In this document: positions 45,536 to 57,421 of the stretch, piece by piece
Position numbering within the stretch: position 1 is the stretch's first letter
How the letters are laid out: the number at the start of each line of letters is the position of its first letter
Assembly (NCBI GenBank): GCA_023634235.1
Contig: JAMKCF010000018.1
Span: 657,195-721,194, forward strand
Origin: Pisaster brevispinus
Lineage: Eukaryota; Echinodermata; Asteroidea; Forcipulatida; Asteriidae
Length of the DNA stretch: 64,000 nt
Reading direction: 5' to 3'
Program-made: the position numbers and the translations under genes
The notes under the pieces: model-generated
Told to the model about the DNA's origin: nothing
Seen by the model: only the letters and a program-made list of their open reading frames with translations
The model's database searches: none

Positions 45536-48500
45536 TTACTGGTGCGCACTTTGTTTGTGCTTACTATAGCAGAAAAGTGTACGTTCGCAAACGTGTTTAC
45601 GAAGGGGGAGATTCGTCGACGTCTGTGCGCGTTCACAATAATTTTGCAGCGGTGCGTCACTCATTTGCTGACAAGACTCGCCGGCAAGTCTGCCTGCCTC
45701 TTGTTTTGCTTACGGTGAGAAGCGATTATAAACATTCTGCTTATGGGTGCTCCGTAAGCAGACATTGTCCCTAATGTCTAACTTCACTACGCAACACTTA
45801 CTTTTTCCGTTCAGATGTAGAAAATGTTTGTTTGTTTGTTGGTTTGTTGGGATGTTTGTTGGGGTATTTGTTGGGGTGTTTGTTTGTTTGTTTGTTTGTT
45901 TGTTTGTTTGTTTGGGGGTTATAGTTTGTTTCTTGGAATCAAAAGTGATTTGAGAATATTGTTGTTATATGTATTATTATGGTTTATAACAGACTAAAAA
46001 CATACATTTTGAAAGATTAAACTGTGATTTGATTACTGTGTTTCGAAAGATATAACGAACATTTACAAAGCAAGGTTGCTGTTGTCGTCGTCGTTGTTAT
46101 TGTTCTCGCTGTTCGTATTCTTGCTCTTAATGATTTATGTTATGTTTTTTGCTCTGATAGAATGTTAGCCTATGTACGTCTACTTTGCGTTATTAATTTT
46201 TAATCCAATTTCCTCACTATTTTAAACCACCGGTAAAACCTCTAGTTCGAGAATATGAATAGGCGATTGTGCATTTTTCCAAGAGGTATCGTTAAATAAT
46301 GATTTTCCATCTGTTTCTAATGAGTAAGGGAAACTGTTTATGGAATAAAAAACCTTTGCTATTTTGAGAGCTTTTTTTCCGGACATTATACTCAATCTCA
46401 CAAATTAATATCCATTAAATTACTCCATTTAATTATGAGCCTGAAATAAAAAATATGTATTATTATTTTTAGAAAAATAAGCATTGAAATGGATCAATTA
46501 ATAAATGTACCAGCCAAAATACCATGTTATGAAAATGGTTTATGATGCAATTTTTCTAACAGAAATTTTGCGCCAATCTTGACTATACTGAGTCCTTCAG
46601 TTGAAATCGCCGTTTCTGATTCACCCCGTCTACCTGTTTGAAGCAACGTACAAAAGTGCAAGCGTTCGAAACTGACGGGGCCCAAACTCGAGCCCAACCC
46701 GGAACCCAAGCCAGAGCCCAAGCCAGAGCCAAGCCCAACATGGGACCCAATGAGCCCAAGCCCAAGCCGTAGCCGTTAACCTGCGGGGCACGAATTATTT
46801 TCAAACATAAATAATAAGACAAACGTGTGTGGAAAAATCTCCACACATGTAACGATTAGCCCCAATTACGCTCCCATATTGTTCCCCGTATCAGATATTC
46901 CAAGGGCAGAGCAAATCAAAGGGTGATCCTACATGATTATGGTCACATGATTATGGTCACATTTTGTTCAACGACACCCAGCACATCGGCAAGGGCACAG
47001 TCTCCATGCATGTGGTATTAGCGCGTAGCAAACCTTTCTAAGACAAATAAAGTTACAAACTTTTTGATTCTAGTCCAAACCTAATTATGTTATTCAACGA
47101 ATGGCAAGGAATTTCTATCTAGGTGGAGGTCACGTGGGACCATGCGAAATGTAAACACATCCTGAATGTTCATTTTTGTGTGGTGGTTATTCCACGCACT
47201 CGTACCTAGGTTCGTTAAATCAAAATAAAACAAACTAAAACTTTTCAAGGAATGTTTGTCTTCGACTAAACCAATCAACACCCCCCTTTCAAAACTCACT
47301 CAACCATAGGCAACCACTAGACGATCTTATTGTTTTGTTTTATGTTTGAACAATCCTCTCAAGAGAAACCCATCTCATACCACCCCCCCCCCCCCGCTTC
47401 TTTCTCAATCAACTTTAGGGCAATAAATTATCCTCTTTTGATATTTCCTCTTCAATCGGAGATCCCGCGGTCCCAGGGGTAAACCATGCACTGTCACGAC
47501 ACAGATGTGACCAAAGATATAAAGACTGTCTTCCAGACCGCTGAGGATTTTTTATGAGCAGTATTCAAACTCTGTTTGATTAAAAACAAACAGACAAAAC
47601 AAATTGTGCACTGGTATAATATACAAACTGCATCTGCAATCACGACAAAAAAAAAAAAACCTACGGTACGAAACATGACAAAATGTGAGCAACGGGGCTT
47701 GCCACTGGAAAGGCAGTGGCTTAAATCCTACATAGTCTTGATTTCAAGACGCTCCTGTTTGTTTCGCTTTGCTAATTATCATCATCGCAACAGGCAGTTC
47801 GTTTAATCGCCTTGAATCAAGGCCAATAATCTGGCCTTAATTCTAAAAGTCTGCGTACATGATAGAGTTTTCTGGAAGTGTGGTTTATGATCGTACTTAC
47901 AGATGGGGTTCGAACCCCGTCTTGTTGCACATCTAATGTCCTGGGTTTAAACTCCACATTAGGTAAGGTTTGCAATCACGTGCAATCTAATTTCCAACGA
48001 TAATGCCAAACGAATTTTCGCAAGGTGTGATTTTGCCCTCCCACATCAAAAAGAGACACACCCCTTACCTTGCTTCAGGGTTGACGTAAGTCATTGTTCT
48101 TTCTTGAACCCGGTTCGAATCCCACCTCAGACCGACACTTGACACTTGGACAGTAGAGGTTTCAAACCTGAGCTCAGTGTTTAGACTGTCTTGACGTTTG
48201 CCCGTACACACCCTGTGACATAAAGAAACGTGACAGTAATGTTTCATCTAGAAGCCTTCCTCAAACAAATTTCCCCGGGATTGTTTGTGGGTTCACACTG
48301 GTGATAATGCCCTCAATGATTCTATGCATATTTTAATAGCTGCTCAAGTCGTGTCCCTGTTTCTTCCCTATCTGTCCTCTACCTTCGTTTCTCCCCATGT
48401 TTATGCAAACTTACGGAGTTTCGGCACTGAGGAAAATACCGCTGTGTCATTATCAGAAGACACACAAATAAAAGTACAGCTATTTTTATGTATATTCTGC

Positions 48501-48919
48501 CTGATGGACCGCTATTTGCACAATCAACACATGTGTTAGATTCACAGTCTGGGAGTGAGCGAAAGAGCTCGAGGCTAAAGGTTGAGGGGACCGCATTAGG
48601 GGGGGGGGGTGCGGTTTGTTTATACTTCATAGCTATATCATGGCTCGGTTAAAAGTACAACACTCGCTGAAATTTCATCATATTAAGCATATGTCTATTT
48701 GCAGTGCGGATCGTATTATCGCTCGGTGGAAATTTGGAGAAGGGGATTTGAGTGACATCTTAAAGGGGTCCGCTCTACAGGGGTCTGCAGAGCTACATAT
48801 CAAAGATCCTCTGCTAGGAATCATCTGATATTAAAGGGAATCAAATCTTGGAAGTTTTATAGGCCTACTGTCGTTATAAAGATATTTATTTAGCGGGGCA
48901 GATAGGGGAAGTATTTGGA

Positions 48920-49225
48920 GGGAATTGTGTCTTGATGGTTACACATGCATGGAATTTATACAAGCACAGTCAAATTATGACATGAGAAAGATATTTGACC
49001 ATTGCAGATTTGTCCTTTGAGAAGCTGTAGCTAGAATAACAAGCAATTTTCTCAATGTTCAAAATTGCTGCAATTGCTAGTTCTTCTTCTTCTTTTTTCT
49101 TCTTTTTTTTATTACAAAGGCCAAATCTGCAATGGCCCTTAGCCAAATATCTTTCTCAGTCATCACATACACTGACTTTGTGCCAAATTCTATGCTTGTG
49201 TCATCATAGGCACCATCCCATCACC
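48920..49225. mobile_element. About 300-bp foldback element
   Basis: Left arm: 'CACATGCATGGAATTTATAC', 'CATGAGAAAGATATTTGACC', 'ATTGCAGATTTGTCCTTTG'. The right arm has the complements in reverse order: 'CAAAGGCCAAATCTGCAATG', 'CCAAATATCTTTCTCAGTCA', 'ATTCTATGCTTGTGTC'. The loop holds a (TTC)n run. Confidence 0.82.
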
Positions 49226-49479
49226 TACCTGCTGTACTAATGATCGGGAGGGGGTTTAAATCTTAAAACTCACTGATTGTAAAGTTCACATACACATACG
49301 AATTCCGTACGGAGATTTTTTAGAGTGTTTATTAAGTAAATAACATATTTGTACCCTGAGAGTAGCGACTGCGCCCGGGAGGCTTAGGAAACTTTCCTTA
49401 GCATATATTTGTTTGTTATCCGGATTTTAATGATAATTATTAATATTAAATTTTATTATTTGTAAATAAATCTTATGTA

Positions 49480-49975
49480 GATCCAGTTTTGTGATCCACT
49501 CACTTTTTCAACAGATATAGAGTCTGAATGAAAATGTGGGAAAATTGCAAGTCTCTTACCCCACGCTAAAATGGTGTAAAACGCCACTGTGTTTGATACC
49601 CTACAAGTGCAATTGTTGTCAACATCCAAAAACGATCAATGACGTCACATTTCAAATAATAAGGTCTGTACATACCTTGTGTGTAAAATCTCTAGTTCAT
49701 TCCTGAATTTGGATGTTATTCAATCAAAACGAATTCGACCTTCGGACTGACGCACACATTTTTCTTTGGAATGTAGGCCCTACACCAGTACACACCCATT
49801 TGTTTTTGACGTCCGATGACGTCACGTTACTAATTTCACTCTGAAAGATTCTCGAATAACCATTTTAGTGAGTTGAAATTTTTTAATATTCCCCACCTTC
49901 ATGAGGACTCTATCTATTGCAAAACGAGCGCATCACAAAACTGAATTTGACCTTGGTGCCCCTCTTTAAATGCCT
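49480..49975 (+). repeat. Dispersed repeat family R3, copy without minisatellite
   Basis: Shares 'GTGATCCACTCACTTTTTCA', 'CACTGTGTTTGATACCCTA', 'ACGTCCGATGACGTCACG', 'AATTTCACTCTGAAAGA' and 'TTTGACCTTGGTGCCCCTCT' with 21,890-22,430, but lacks the 20-bp units. This suggests the minisatellite is a later gain in the MED18-side copies. Confidence 0.7.
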
Positions 49976-50412
49976 GGACAGTAGAAATATTACCAAGCTC
50001 AATCCAAACAGTCGACCGACATCTTGTGCAAATACACGATCTCCATAATATATATATATATTTTTTTTAGACATACAAGAAACAGAAATCCTGGCAAACA
50101 GCAAAATATTGAATGTGTATGTAGGATTATGTAATACTTGTATCATGCAGTACCCCCAATGGAAACTGTGCCTGGGACATGTAACCTGGGTAAAAAAAAT
50201 TAAAAAAAGAAATGAAATAAATTAATAAATAAATAAAACTGAATTGGACCGAAGGTGCCTGGAAGGGTTATTGAATGTATACAGTGGTATTATATCTAAG
50301 GGTCTATGTGAATTATGAATGCTAGTACATCACTGCTATAAAAGCAAGACAGTTTCTGTTCTCAGCAAAATTCAGTAGTTATCACGGAGACATTGCGCGA
50401 TGCAGCTTCACG

Positions 50413-50806
50413 GGGAAGGTGTACTTTTGGTAATTATCCCAAAAATTAATGACAATAACATTGTACTTGGTAAACAGCACTGAAGAGCTGTTGATGTTAT
50501 CAAACATTGTTAGAAACGACACCCTTTGAAGTATAATGTAGTTTTAGAGAAGGGGTAATGTTTCACCCCAAAAAATTGAATCTGAGAAAGGCTTCAGGCA
50601 CGAAGCCTTTCTCAGGTATCTGAAAGCACACCGGGCTATGCAGCAAGTGTTTCTTGTTTCCCCTCTTTTTCCCCCTTTATTTTCTTGCAACTTTGATGAC
50701 CAATTGAGCCCAAATTTTCACAGGTTTTTTATTGTATGCATATGTTGGGATACACCAAGTGAGGATACTGGTCTTTCTCAATTACCAAAAGTATACCCCG
50801 CCTTTG
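50413..50806. mobile_element. MITE family M2, full-length copy
   Basis: Starts 'GGGAAGGTGTACTTTTGGTA' and ends 'ACCAAAAGTATACCCCGCCT', inverted ends of about 25 bp. It also holds an internal palindrome GAAAGGCTTCAGGCACGAAG (near 50,586). It matches 15,317-15,697 over its length. Confidence 0.78.
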
Positions 50807-50904
50807 AGCAGAAAATAAAGGTTTTCCGGTCAATGTCAGCAAAAAATTATTCAGTTTCCTAAAAACGCATTCAAATTTACGCATTTCTGTCTAACAAGAT
50901 CAAA

Positions 50905-51065
50905 CCGAGGCAGTGAACAGAATTGACGGCTGAGCCTACGGCTACTATTGTTGCTAGGGATGTTGCTAAAGACGTCCTGTACTTCAGCGCATGACGACGC
51001 AGCGATCCAGCCGTAGCTGTAGCCGTAGCTGTAGCCGTAGCCGTAGCCACAGCCGCCAGTTCGGA
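50905..51065. repeat. Dispersed repeat family R4 with expanded GTAGCC units
   Basis: 'CCTACGGCTACTATTGTTGC' on the left; at the right the inverted end is expanded to seven hexamers (GTAGCC/GTAGCT) up to 'CGTAGCCACAGCC'. Confidence 0.7.
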
Positions 51066-51069
51066 CGCG

Positions 51070-52660
51070 GCATTTTCTACTAAATTGCAGTCACTTTTGT
51101 AATCGTGTGCTATGATTTCGCTCTTCTCGTTCAGAATCACCTTTATTCATTCCATTTCGTTCACAGGCATTCAAAGAATACATTCTCAACCAGCCTCTTG
51201 CTGCCGGCTGTTACGAAATCAAATGCTCCTTTGCGACCTAAAGAATTTGAACGGTCACATCTGACCAGTGAATGCTAAACTTTTGAAATTGTTGACTGTG
51301 TTGAACGCTAGTGCGACCTAGCATTCATTTTTCAAACGAAATTGAAGGAGGGGGGTCTATTTATATCGCGAGATCTCGTCAAGGCGTACGGCACTTCCTC
51401 AACTCCGTAGAATTCCAAACTATACTGCAACACTGTATATACTTTTAATTGTGACCGCACGTCTGTTATTATCGACTGCATATAATAGGGCACTCGTATA
51501 GGTTACAAAGGGAAATCCGAGACCATCCTGTTCTAACTAAGAAAAGATAGAGGGAAAATCATATAATTATTTGAAGAGACTAAACCAATAAAATTAAGTA
51601 ACGACGAGAATCTGGGGAGAATAGCGACAGGAAGGGCAGGCGGCGGAAAAACCACTTAAGATCGCTCAGTAGAATACGTGATCTTAATCGGTAACCAACA
51701 TTTAAAACGTGTCCCTGTGGTCATGAATTGAAGCTATAAAATTCCATTTTTTTATGTCCGGGTATTTTGTTCTGTTTTTATCTTTTTGTTATTGAATGAA
51801 AGGAACTTTGTTTCTTTTGTAGCAGAGAGTCGGCAATTTTGTATAGCACTTGAAAGTGAATCCGCTCAGTATAGTAATGTAACCATGAAGCCACTGTGAC
51901 TGTATAGAAAGTCACACGCGTGGAAAGGACTTTGGCCCGATTCGGATAGAAAAGGGTTAACCTTCAAATGAGAACATCTTACAAACATCTTAATTCCCAG
52001 CAAGAGGGGGAGAGCTGACGTGCACCCCCCTATGAGTTATGGAAGGGAGTGACTTGAAATGAAGACACTTTTCAAAATCCCACAATGCATGGAAGGGGAT
52101 CGTGGGCTGAGTTGCCCCCCCCCCCAGTCCGGATGGGGTGACTTTAAAATAAAAACATCAACTTTCACAGCGGGCGTGGGGGGCCTGAGTTGCCACCCAC
52201 CCCCTCGTCCGGCTAAATGCGTTTGATGCGCCATACAGTAGAGTGGTTTAATGTAAGCTTCAAGGATGGTCGTACAATTGTCTGTGGATTTTTCATTCAA
52301 TTACGCCAAGGTGTTCACGTTTTCAAATAGCAAGCGTATACATTACGGATATACGTTTCTTAACGTTTTGTGCACATCCCGTGTAGAATTCTCAACCGTA
52401 CACACCGACCTTGGGCCTCCCCCCCCCCCCCCCCCCAAACAAACCTCAGCTTAGCTCCGGTTCCGATTCCGGACTCTGCAATTAATGCACAGTGCTCTAA
52501 AACTAATAACGGAACCAAAGCCGGAACTAGATTGCACTAGTAAACTGATAATGATGTAGCACGCGATCAGACAAACCACAAAATCACTCCCAGAGTTTGG
52601 ATTTTGTTAACGTAAGGAAGGATTCTACCTCCAACAACGATTAGTTCCTTGGTTAAAGTT
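51070..52660. other. Spacer with poly-C runs; no gene seen
   Basis: Two related blocks at 52,055-52,135 and 52,138-52,210 carry 'GCTGAGTTGCCCCC' / 'CCTGAGTTGCCACCC' followed by a GTCCGG motif, a diverged tandem repeat. A poly-C run is at 52,419-52,436. No conserved coding sequence. Confidence 0.45.
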
Positions 52661-52699
52661 TCACATAGAGTTCTGTGCAAAATAACCACAGGCAAATTA

Positions 52700-52775
52700 C
52701 TCAGGTGGGATTCAAAACCACGACCTTTGCATTGCTAGAGCAGATGTCTTACCACTAGACCACCGAGCTAGCCCG
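52700..52775 (-). mobile_element. tRNA-like SINE head
   Basis: Minus strand: 'GGTGGTCTAGTGGTAAGACA' and 'GGTCGTGGTTTTGAATCCC'. It shares 'GCAAAGGTCGTGG' and the A box with 45,297-45,368. Confidence 0.7.
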
Positions 52776-52811
52776 GCGGCTAGAGGCAGTTCGAACCCAA
52801 GGTTACACACC

Positions 52812-52900
52812 TATGTTTCGACACCCCTATTCTCCGACACCCTTATGTTCCGACACCCCTAGTGTATTTTCCTATTCCTAACCCTAACCCTAACCCTAAA
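52812..52900. repeat. GACACCCCTA repeats ending in telomere-like CCCTAA units
   Basis: Three units of about 22 bp read TTTCGACACCCCTATTCTCC, CGACACCCTTATGTTC and CGACACCCCTAG. They are followed by four hexamers of CCTAAC/CCTAAA at 52,877-52,900, matching the vertebrate/echinoderm telomere repeat TTAGGG on the other strand. Confidence 0.8.
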
Positions 52901-52984
52901 AGTCCAAGAATGTAACACACGAGGGGGGTTTCAGAACATTGGGTTGTTGGAATACAGTGAGTTAACGTATCCAACATGGTGCCT

Positions 52985-53300
52985 TAATTTTATAGACCAA
53001 CTCCGCACGCCTCCTGCCCGTTCTCATCACCCACACACCTTTACTAACGATAAGATGACGAACGAAAAACATTTCTACTATAGCTTTTTCCCACGTGCTA
53101 TTTCTTTGGAATTCCCTGCGCGGTGCTTGTTTCCATCCATCCAACAATCAAGACCGTTTCAAGAGGAATATCAATTCCTACCTTCGGGTTCTGCGAGTCT
53201 TTATAAATTTTGTATTGCTCTACTTTTGTAGCCTCGAACACGGAGTGATTGCCCAGTTTCTTGGGGCAATGTTGCATATTTTACTAGGCCTAATAATAAA
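52985..53300 (+). mobile_element. Broken LINE C-terminal fragment
   Basis: A first frame gives 'KHFYYSFFPRAIS' (near 53,065-53,105). After a frameshift a second frame gives 'LWNSLRGACFHPSNNQDRFK' and then 'RNINSYL', the same C-terminal signature as at 367-569 and nearly identical over the last 12 residues. The frameshift and lack of upstream reverse transcriptase show an inactive remnant. The clade cannot be set from so little sequence. Confidence 0.75.
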
Positions 53301-53997
53301 AAATATTAATACATTTGACAAAGGTCTTAGGTGATTGTAAGAATGGGACTTCTTTGTCACACAAAATGCAAAATGCACTACCTGATCTTTTTGCCAGAAT
53401 GACGAATATTAAAAAAAAAAAAAAACATTTCTAAACACTTTTCTTTCTTTTAGTCGGTGTTCGTTTGAGATACCGTGCAGAAACATCCGTCAACGATTAG
53501 CAAAAAGTAATTGGTTTTCAAAAGTATATGCAGCAAAAAGAGGAAACAAAACAAGCGGCAAATCCACAGGTAATTAAATTATGTTAAAATAAATTACATT
53601 TGAAATTCATTTAAAAATATTATAAGAGACAGAGACATGATTAAATTTAGAAAATGAAATCAGTGAAAACAATATTAAAATTGAGACATGGTCTTTCTTT
53701 GTAGAGAATGCATAGAGTTTGTAGATGTAGCAAACACACTCTCCTGCAGAGATTCGTCAAAGTTTATCCCTTTTCAACCAAAGCTTAAGACAGAGAATAT
53801 GATTCTGAAAAAACTGTAAACTTACTAATTATGTTAAGTTTATACAGAAAGGCCTGCCAGGATTAACTGAAATTATTTTTTAATGGTCTGGAATAATTAC
53901 AATAAGAAAAAAACGACCCCCCGTAATCAATACATCTTTTTTTCGATACAAGGGAATCGAAAGAGAACACAAACCATAACGTGCCACGACAAAACAT
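53300..53997. other. No gene recognised
   Basis: AT-rich, without repeats I could match or open frames of interest. Confidence 0.35.
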
Positions 53998-54110
53998 GAA
54001 GACGACCAGAGCATACTGATCGAAACGTCGAGTTTCTACAGCATCGGTTCTAGTAGAACCACTACGACCCAGAGCGAGATTTCATGTAGGTCCATGGAGT
54101 AACCGCAAGC
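53998..54110 (+). repeat. GAAGAC...GAAACG hairpin family, copy 3
   Basis: Starts 'GAAGACGACCAGAGCATACT' and continues with GATCGAAACGTCGAG, 'CGGTTCTAGTAGAACC', 'GAGATTTCATG' and 'CCGCAAGCCT', following the block order of one arm of the palindrome at 20,543. Confidence 0.7.
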
Positions 54111-54529
54111 CTAAACATTAGACAAACAGTGTTCACGAAAAATCAACGCCGAACTAATAGACACTTCATAAGTTGGTGGATTTATTGTAATATACAGAAA
54201 GGAACGGATTAATTCTACCAAAAATCAAAGGCATTTTGGTCCTTTAAAAGCCAGCTTTTCTGGGGATGGTTATGAAGGAAATAACGTCTACTCGTCCCAC
54301 TTGGGGCGGGGCGGGAGGGGGTATGACACAACGTCCTTGAGCGACGTACATGATCGTACTTAAGATATGAAAACATTGTTATGATAACTTATTACTGTTT
54401 TTATTTCGACGTCTGTTGCCGTGTGTTGAATGCAAGAAATAACGTACGGGTCGATGCGTAGGGCTGTAAATTGCCCTTTTTATCAACATGCACGCGGGTA
54501 GGGTGCACTAATAAAATGAATGGCCAAAA

Positions 54530-54785
54530 GTACATTCATTCCCATCGTCTGTAATCAAGAAACACATCATAAAGGGATGGTAAAACATTGGTTTTTGGAA
54601 GAGTACAATCATACCAATTCTCTAATTTTCAAGAAACATATCATAAAGGGATGAAACATCACTGGTCTTAATTGGAAGAGTACATTCATTCCAATCCTCT
54701 AGTTTTCAAGAAACATTTCATAAAGGGATGAAACATCACTGGTCTTAATTGGAAGAGTACATTCATTCCAATCCTCCAGTCACAA
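54530..54785 (+). repeat. 76-bp tandem repeat, second locus, about three units
   Basis: Same unit as the array at 10,495-10,985 ('AAGAAACATATCATAAAGGG', 'GAGTACATTCATTCCAATCC'), so this satellite exists as dispersed short arrays more than 40 kb apart. Confidence 0.88.
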
Positions 54786-54789
54786 TTGT

Positions 54790-54898
54790 CGCATGTGAAA
54801 TGTCATTTTGGTAAGTAACTTTATTCTGGTAAGCATATTTGTTGCTGTACTTAGCTACTTGTTATGCTTAAGAAGTTCTATGAAATTGGACCCAGGTC
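54790..54898. mobile_element. Foldback family F1, right half
   Basis: 'TTATTCTGGTAAGCATATTT', 'TACTTAGCTACTTGTTATGC', and the right end 'TCTATGAAATTGGACCCAGG'. It directly follows the 76-bp array. Confidence 0.65.
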
Positions 54899-55251
54899 GA
54901 GTCAGTAACTCGCTATTATTTATTGATTTATTCTATTTATGTTAATTCTTTGGACACAATATACAAGCAGAGGGCGCACAGGGAAGGTCAAAAGTCAACA
55001 AAAGTCACCCAAAAAGATGTGCCTCCCAGACTTCACTGATTGCACTACGTTGCAGCATTGGACCTATGACCATCGTAACACAATCGTACTTTATTGGAAA
55101 GTAGGTTTGAATAAGTGTGCAATATGCTTGTATTGCTGAGTACAATCCCTTCTCCATTTAATGGTCAACAAAGGAATCCCTAGACCGCAGGTAACAATTT
55201 CGTTTTAAAAATTCATTTACACATGCCCAAGGGACAACAAGAGAGCAACGC

Positions 55252-55305
55252 AATGAGCAAACAAACAAACAAACAAAAAATAATCAAACAAACAAACAAG
55301 CAACA
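55252..55305 (+). repeat. AAAC microsatellite
   Basis: Run of ACAA/AAAC units with two interruptions. Confidence 0.8.
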
Positions 55306-55710
55306 ACAGTTGAGGAGCTGCAGAAAGCTGTCTTGAAAAAGGTTGAGTTTGAGAGAAAAGGTGAGGATGTTAGAAATAGTTATCAACGATCAGCTGATCT
55401 AAGACTACCCTCAATAATAAAGATGGTTAATAAATAAATTATATTAAAAACAATTATGTTTTATTTGTGTATTATTAAAAGGACCGTTGTTTACAAGCTA
55501 TGCTTTTTAATGGATCCCTTCGCAGTATCACATTTAATTTATTCTCATATCTATAATTTCATTTATGTAACTTTCTGTGTTTTACTTTCGTTGATGATAC
55601 TGTGGAATAACTCAATCTAAACCGAAGCCTATATGATGATGATGACAAATCCTGTGATATTCCAAGATGGATTAATTGCAATTCCCGATTGGACTGCGTG
55701 AAGGTACAAC

Positions 55711-55909
55711 CTGTGCCCTATTTCATAGAACTGCTAAAGCAGAAAATATTGCTTAACTATTTTCCGCTCAGCAAAAATAAGCAGGGCACCAGTTACAGAT
55801 AGTACACGTGACGTGGTATTTTGGCTGGTAACCTTATTCTGGTGAGCAAGAGATATTGTTGTGCTTAGCTAGTTTTTGCGCTTAAGCAGCTCTATGAAAT
55901 TCGGCCCTG
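55711..55909. mobile_element. Foldback family F1, full copy
   Basis: Left end 'GCCCTATTTCATAGAACTGC' and right end 'GCAGCTCTATGAAATTCGGC' are inverted copies, about 199 bp apart, with the usual core 'GGTATTTTGGCTGGTAACC'. Confidence 0.8.
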
Positions 55910-56489
55910 TTATGCTCGGGTAATGTAGCGCAGTGATTCAACGGAAACGAAGTGTAGCTTACACTAGACACCATTGGCCATGCACGATCGTCTTAAAGTC
56001 TATGATATCTCTCTCTAAGCAACGGGCATCCCCAGCGCGCCTGCAGCATGCCATCCTCTCCAGGCAAATGGCCGTCCCTAATTGTACCCCAAGCAATCTT
56101 TTTAAATTGGTCAGAGGGAAAAGAGAGAAAGGAAAAAAAACGATACTCCTGCCAATTTAATTAAACCATTAATTAAGGCAAAATGCGCATTGATGTGTCT
56201 CATGCCACAATTGCAGACATAAACCTGCTACCCGTAAAATTCCAAGTTCCTGTAATTAATATGGATCAGGCTACGCATGGTCCAGGTGAGTGTGAAGATT
56301 GAATGATTGAAAAGTAAAAATAAATCTTTCTTTTTTTATATAAATATATATAAACGCGGCTTTCGATTTTTTGATGTGCAGAAAGACGTCTTTCGCTTGG
56401 GGCATCTTTTTTCTCTTTCTCTTGTGTTTTCAGTCGAGCGTCCCTGCAGCCGTTCGGTTTATTGCCACGCTGAGAATGCATCAAGTGAT

Positions 56490-56650
56490 TGCGTATAAAG
56501 GCTATTGGGTAATTGTGTACCACGTGTTCTGTGACGTCAGGAGAGCCTTTGGGAAACACAGGGATCACCATCCGAGCGTAGGGAAAAAAGAGCATCAAGC
56601 AGGCGGCTGCCGGGATTCAGAAACTACGAAGAGCTTTGTGGGTTGAAGGT
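56490..56650 (+). promoter_or_regulatory. Promoter-like segment with possible first exon
   Basis: TATAAAG at 56,494, CACGTG at 56,521 and TGACGTCA at 56,532 lie in a row. A good donor AAG|GTAAGAA follows at 56,648-56,650, about 120 bp downstream of where a TATA-driven start would fall. No coding exon downstream was recognised, so the gene, if any, would continue beyond or be non-coding. This is a motif-based inference. Confidence 0.3.
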
Positions 56651-56737
56651 AAGAAACACTTTCATTCTCAGTGAATCTTTGAGACTGTGTTTAAGAAAAC
56701 AGCCTGCTGTGGTCCGTTTTCATGAACATCTGAACGG

Positions 56738-56918
56738 GGTCCTATTTCATAGAGCTGCTTAAGCACAAAAAGTAGCTGAGCACAACAGTATTTTGCTTAC
56801 CAGAAAATGGGTACCAGCCAAAATACCATGTCACCTGTACCATCTGTGACTGGTATCCTGCTCATTTTTGCTTAGCAGAAAATTGTTCAGCACAATCAGC
56901 TCCGTGAAACTGTGCCCA
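56738..56918. mobile_element. Foldback family F1, full copy
   Basis: Left end 'CCTATTTCATAGAGCTGCTT', core 'TACCAGCCAAAATACCATGT' and 'CCATCTGTGACTGGTATCCT', right end 'CAGCTCCGTGAAACTGTGCC'. About 181 bp. Confidence 0.8.
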
Positions 56919-57233
56919 GGCCACCGTGTTTGTCTCATTCCTTGTGTAGTTACCAGCAGTGAATACTGGTTCTCAATATATCAACAGGAGACCAGACTAT
57001 AGTCTGATTTATAGCTATGGTCTCCCGGACTCAACAAGGTGACTTCGATGAGCCCCCACCTTTTGAAATGCATTTACAATCCTGGAATGATGCTAGCTGG
57101 TGTTTCATACTTTAAGAGGCTGGAACGGATAAAAGTATGAGCCCATGTTTGTATGTTTGAAAACGTGCATTGATTGGTGTTACTGCATACAAGGAACACA
57201 ACAAACGGTGAAAGCATAATCGGGAAACCACAA

Positions 57234-57421
57234 TGATAAAGCTGTTTGGTAGAAAATGCTGCTTAGCAAATATCCAAGTTCTCTATAAGCAAAACAGGAG
57301 TGGTGGAATCAGTCGCAACTATGTAAACTTTATGGCATTTTGGCTGGTAACCTGTGTGCTAAGCAAGAATTGTCTGTGCTTAGCAAGTCTTTGTGCCTAC
57401 AAGCTTTATGAAATTGGGCCC
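57234..57421. mobile_element. Foldback family F1, copy
   Basis: 'GCATTTTGGCTGGTAACCTG', 'TGTGCTTAGCAAGTC' and the right end 'CTTTATGAAATTGGGCCC' identify it. The 74-codon open frame overlapping it is repeat DNA. Confidence 0.7.

Larger units (their letters stand above)
44360..48900. other. Repeat-rich spacer without a supported gene
   Basis: Contains a (GTTT)n microsatellite with GTTGGG variants at 45,828-45,915 and a CCAAGC/CCAGAG hexamer stretch at 46,685-46,775. There is a poly-C run at 47,382 and 'GGTTCGAA' B-box-like pieces at 47,909 and 48,112. Small open frames show no conserved motif. Confidence 0.45.
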
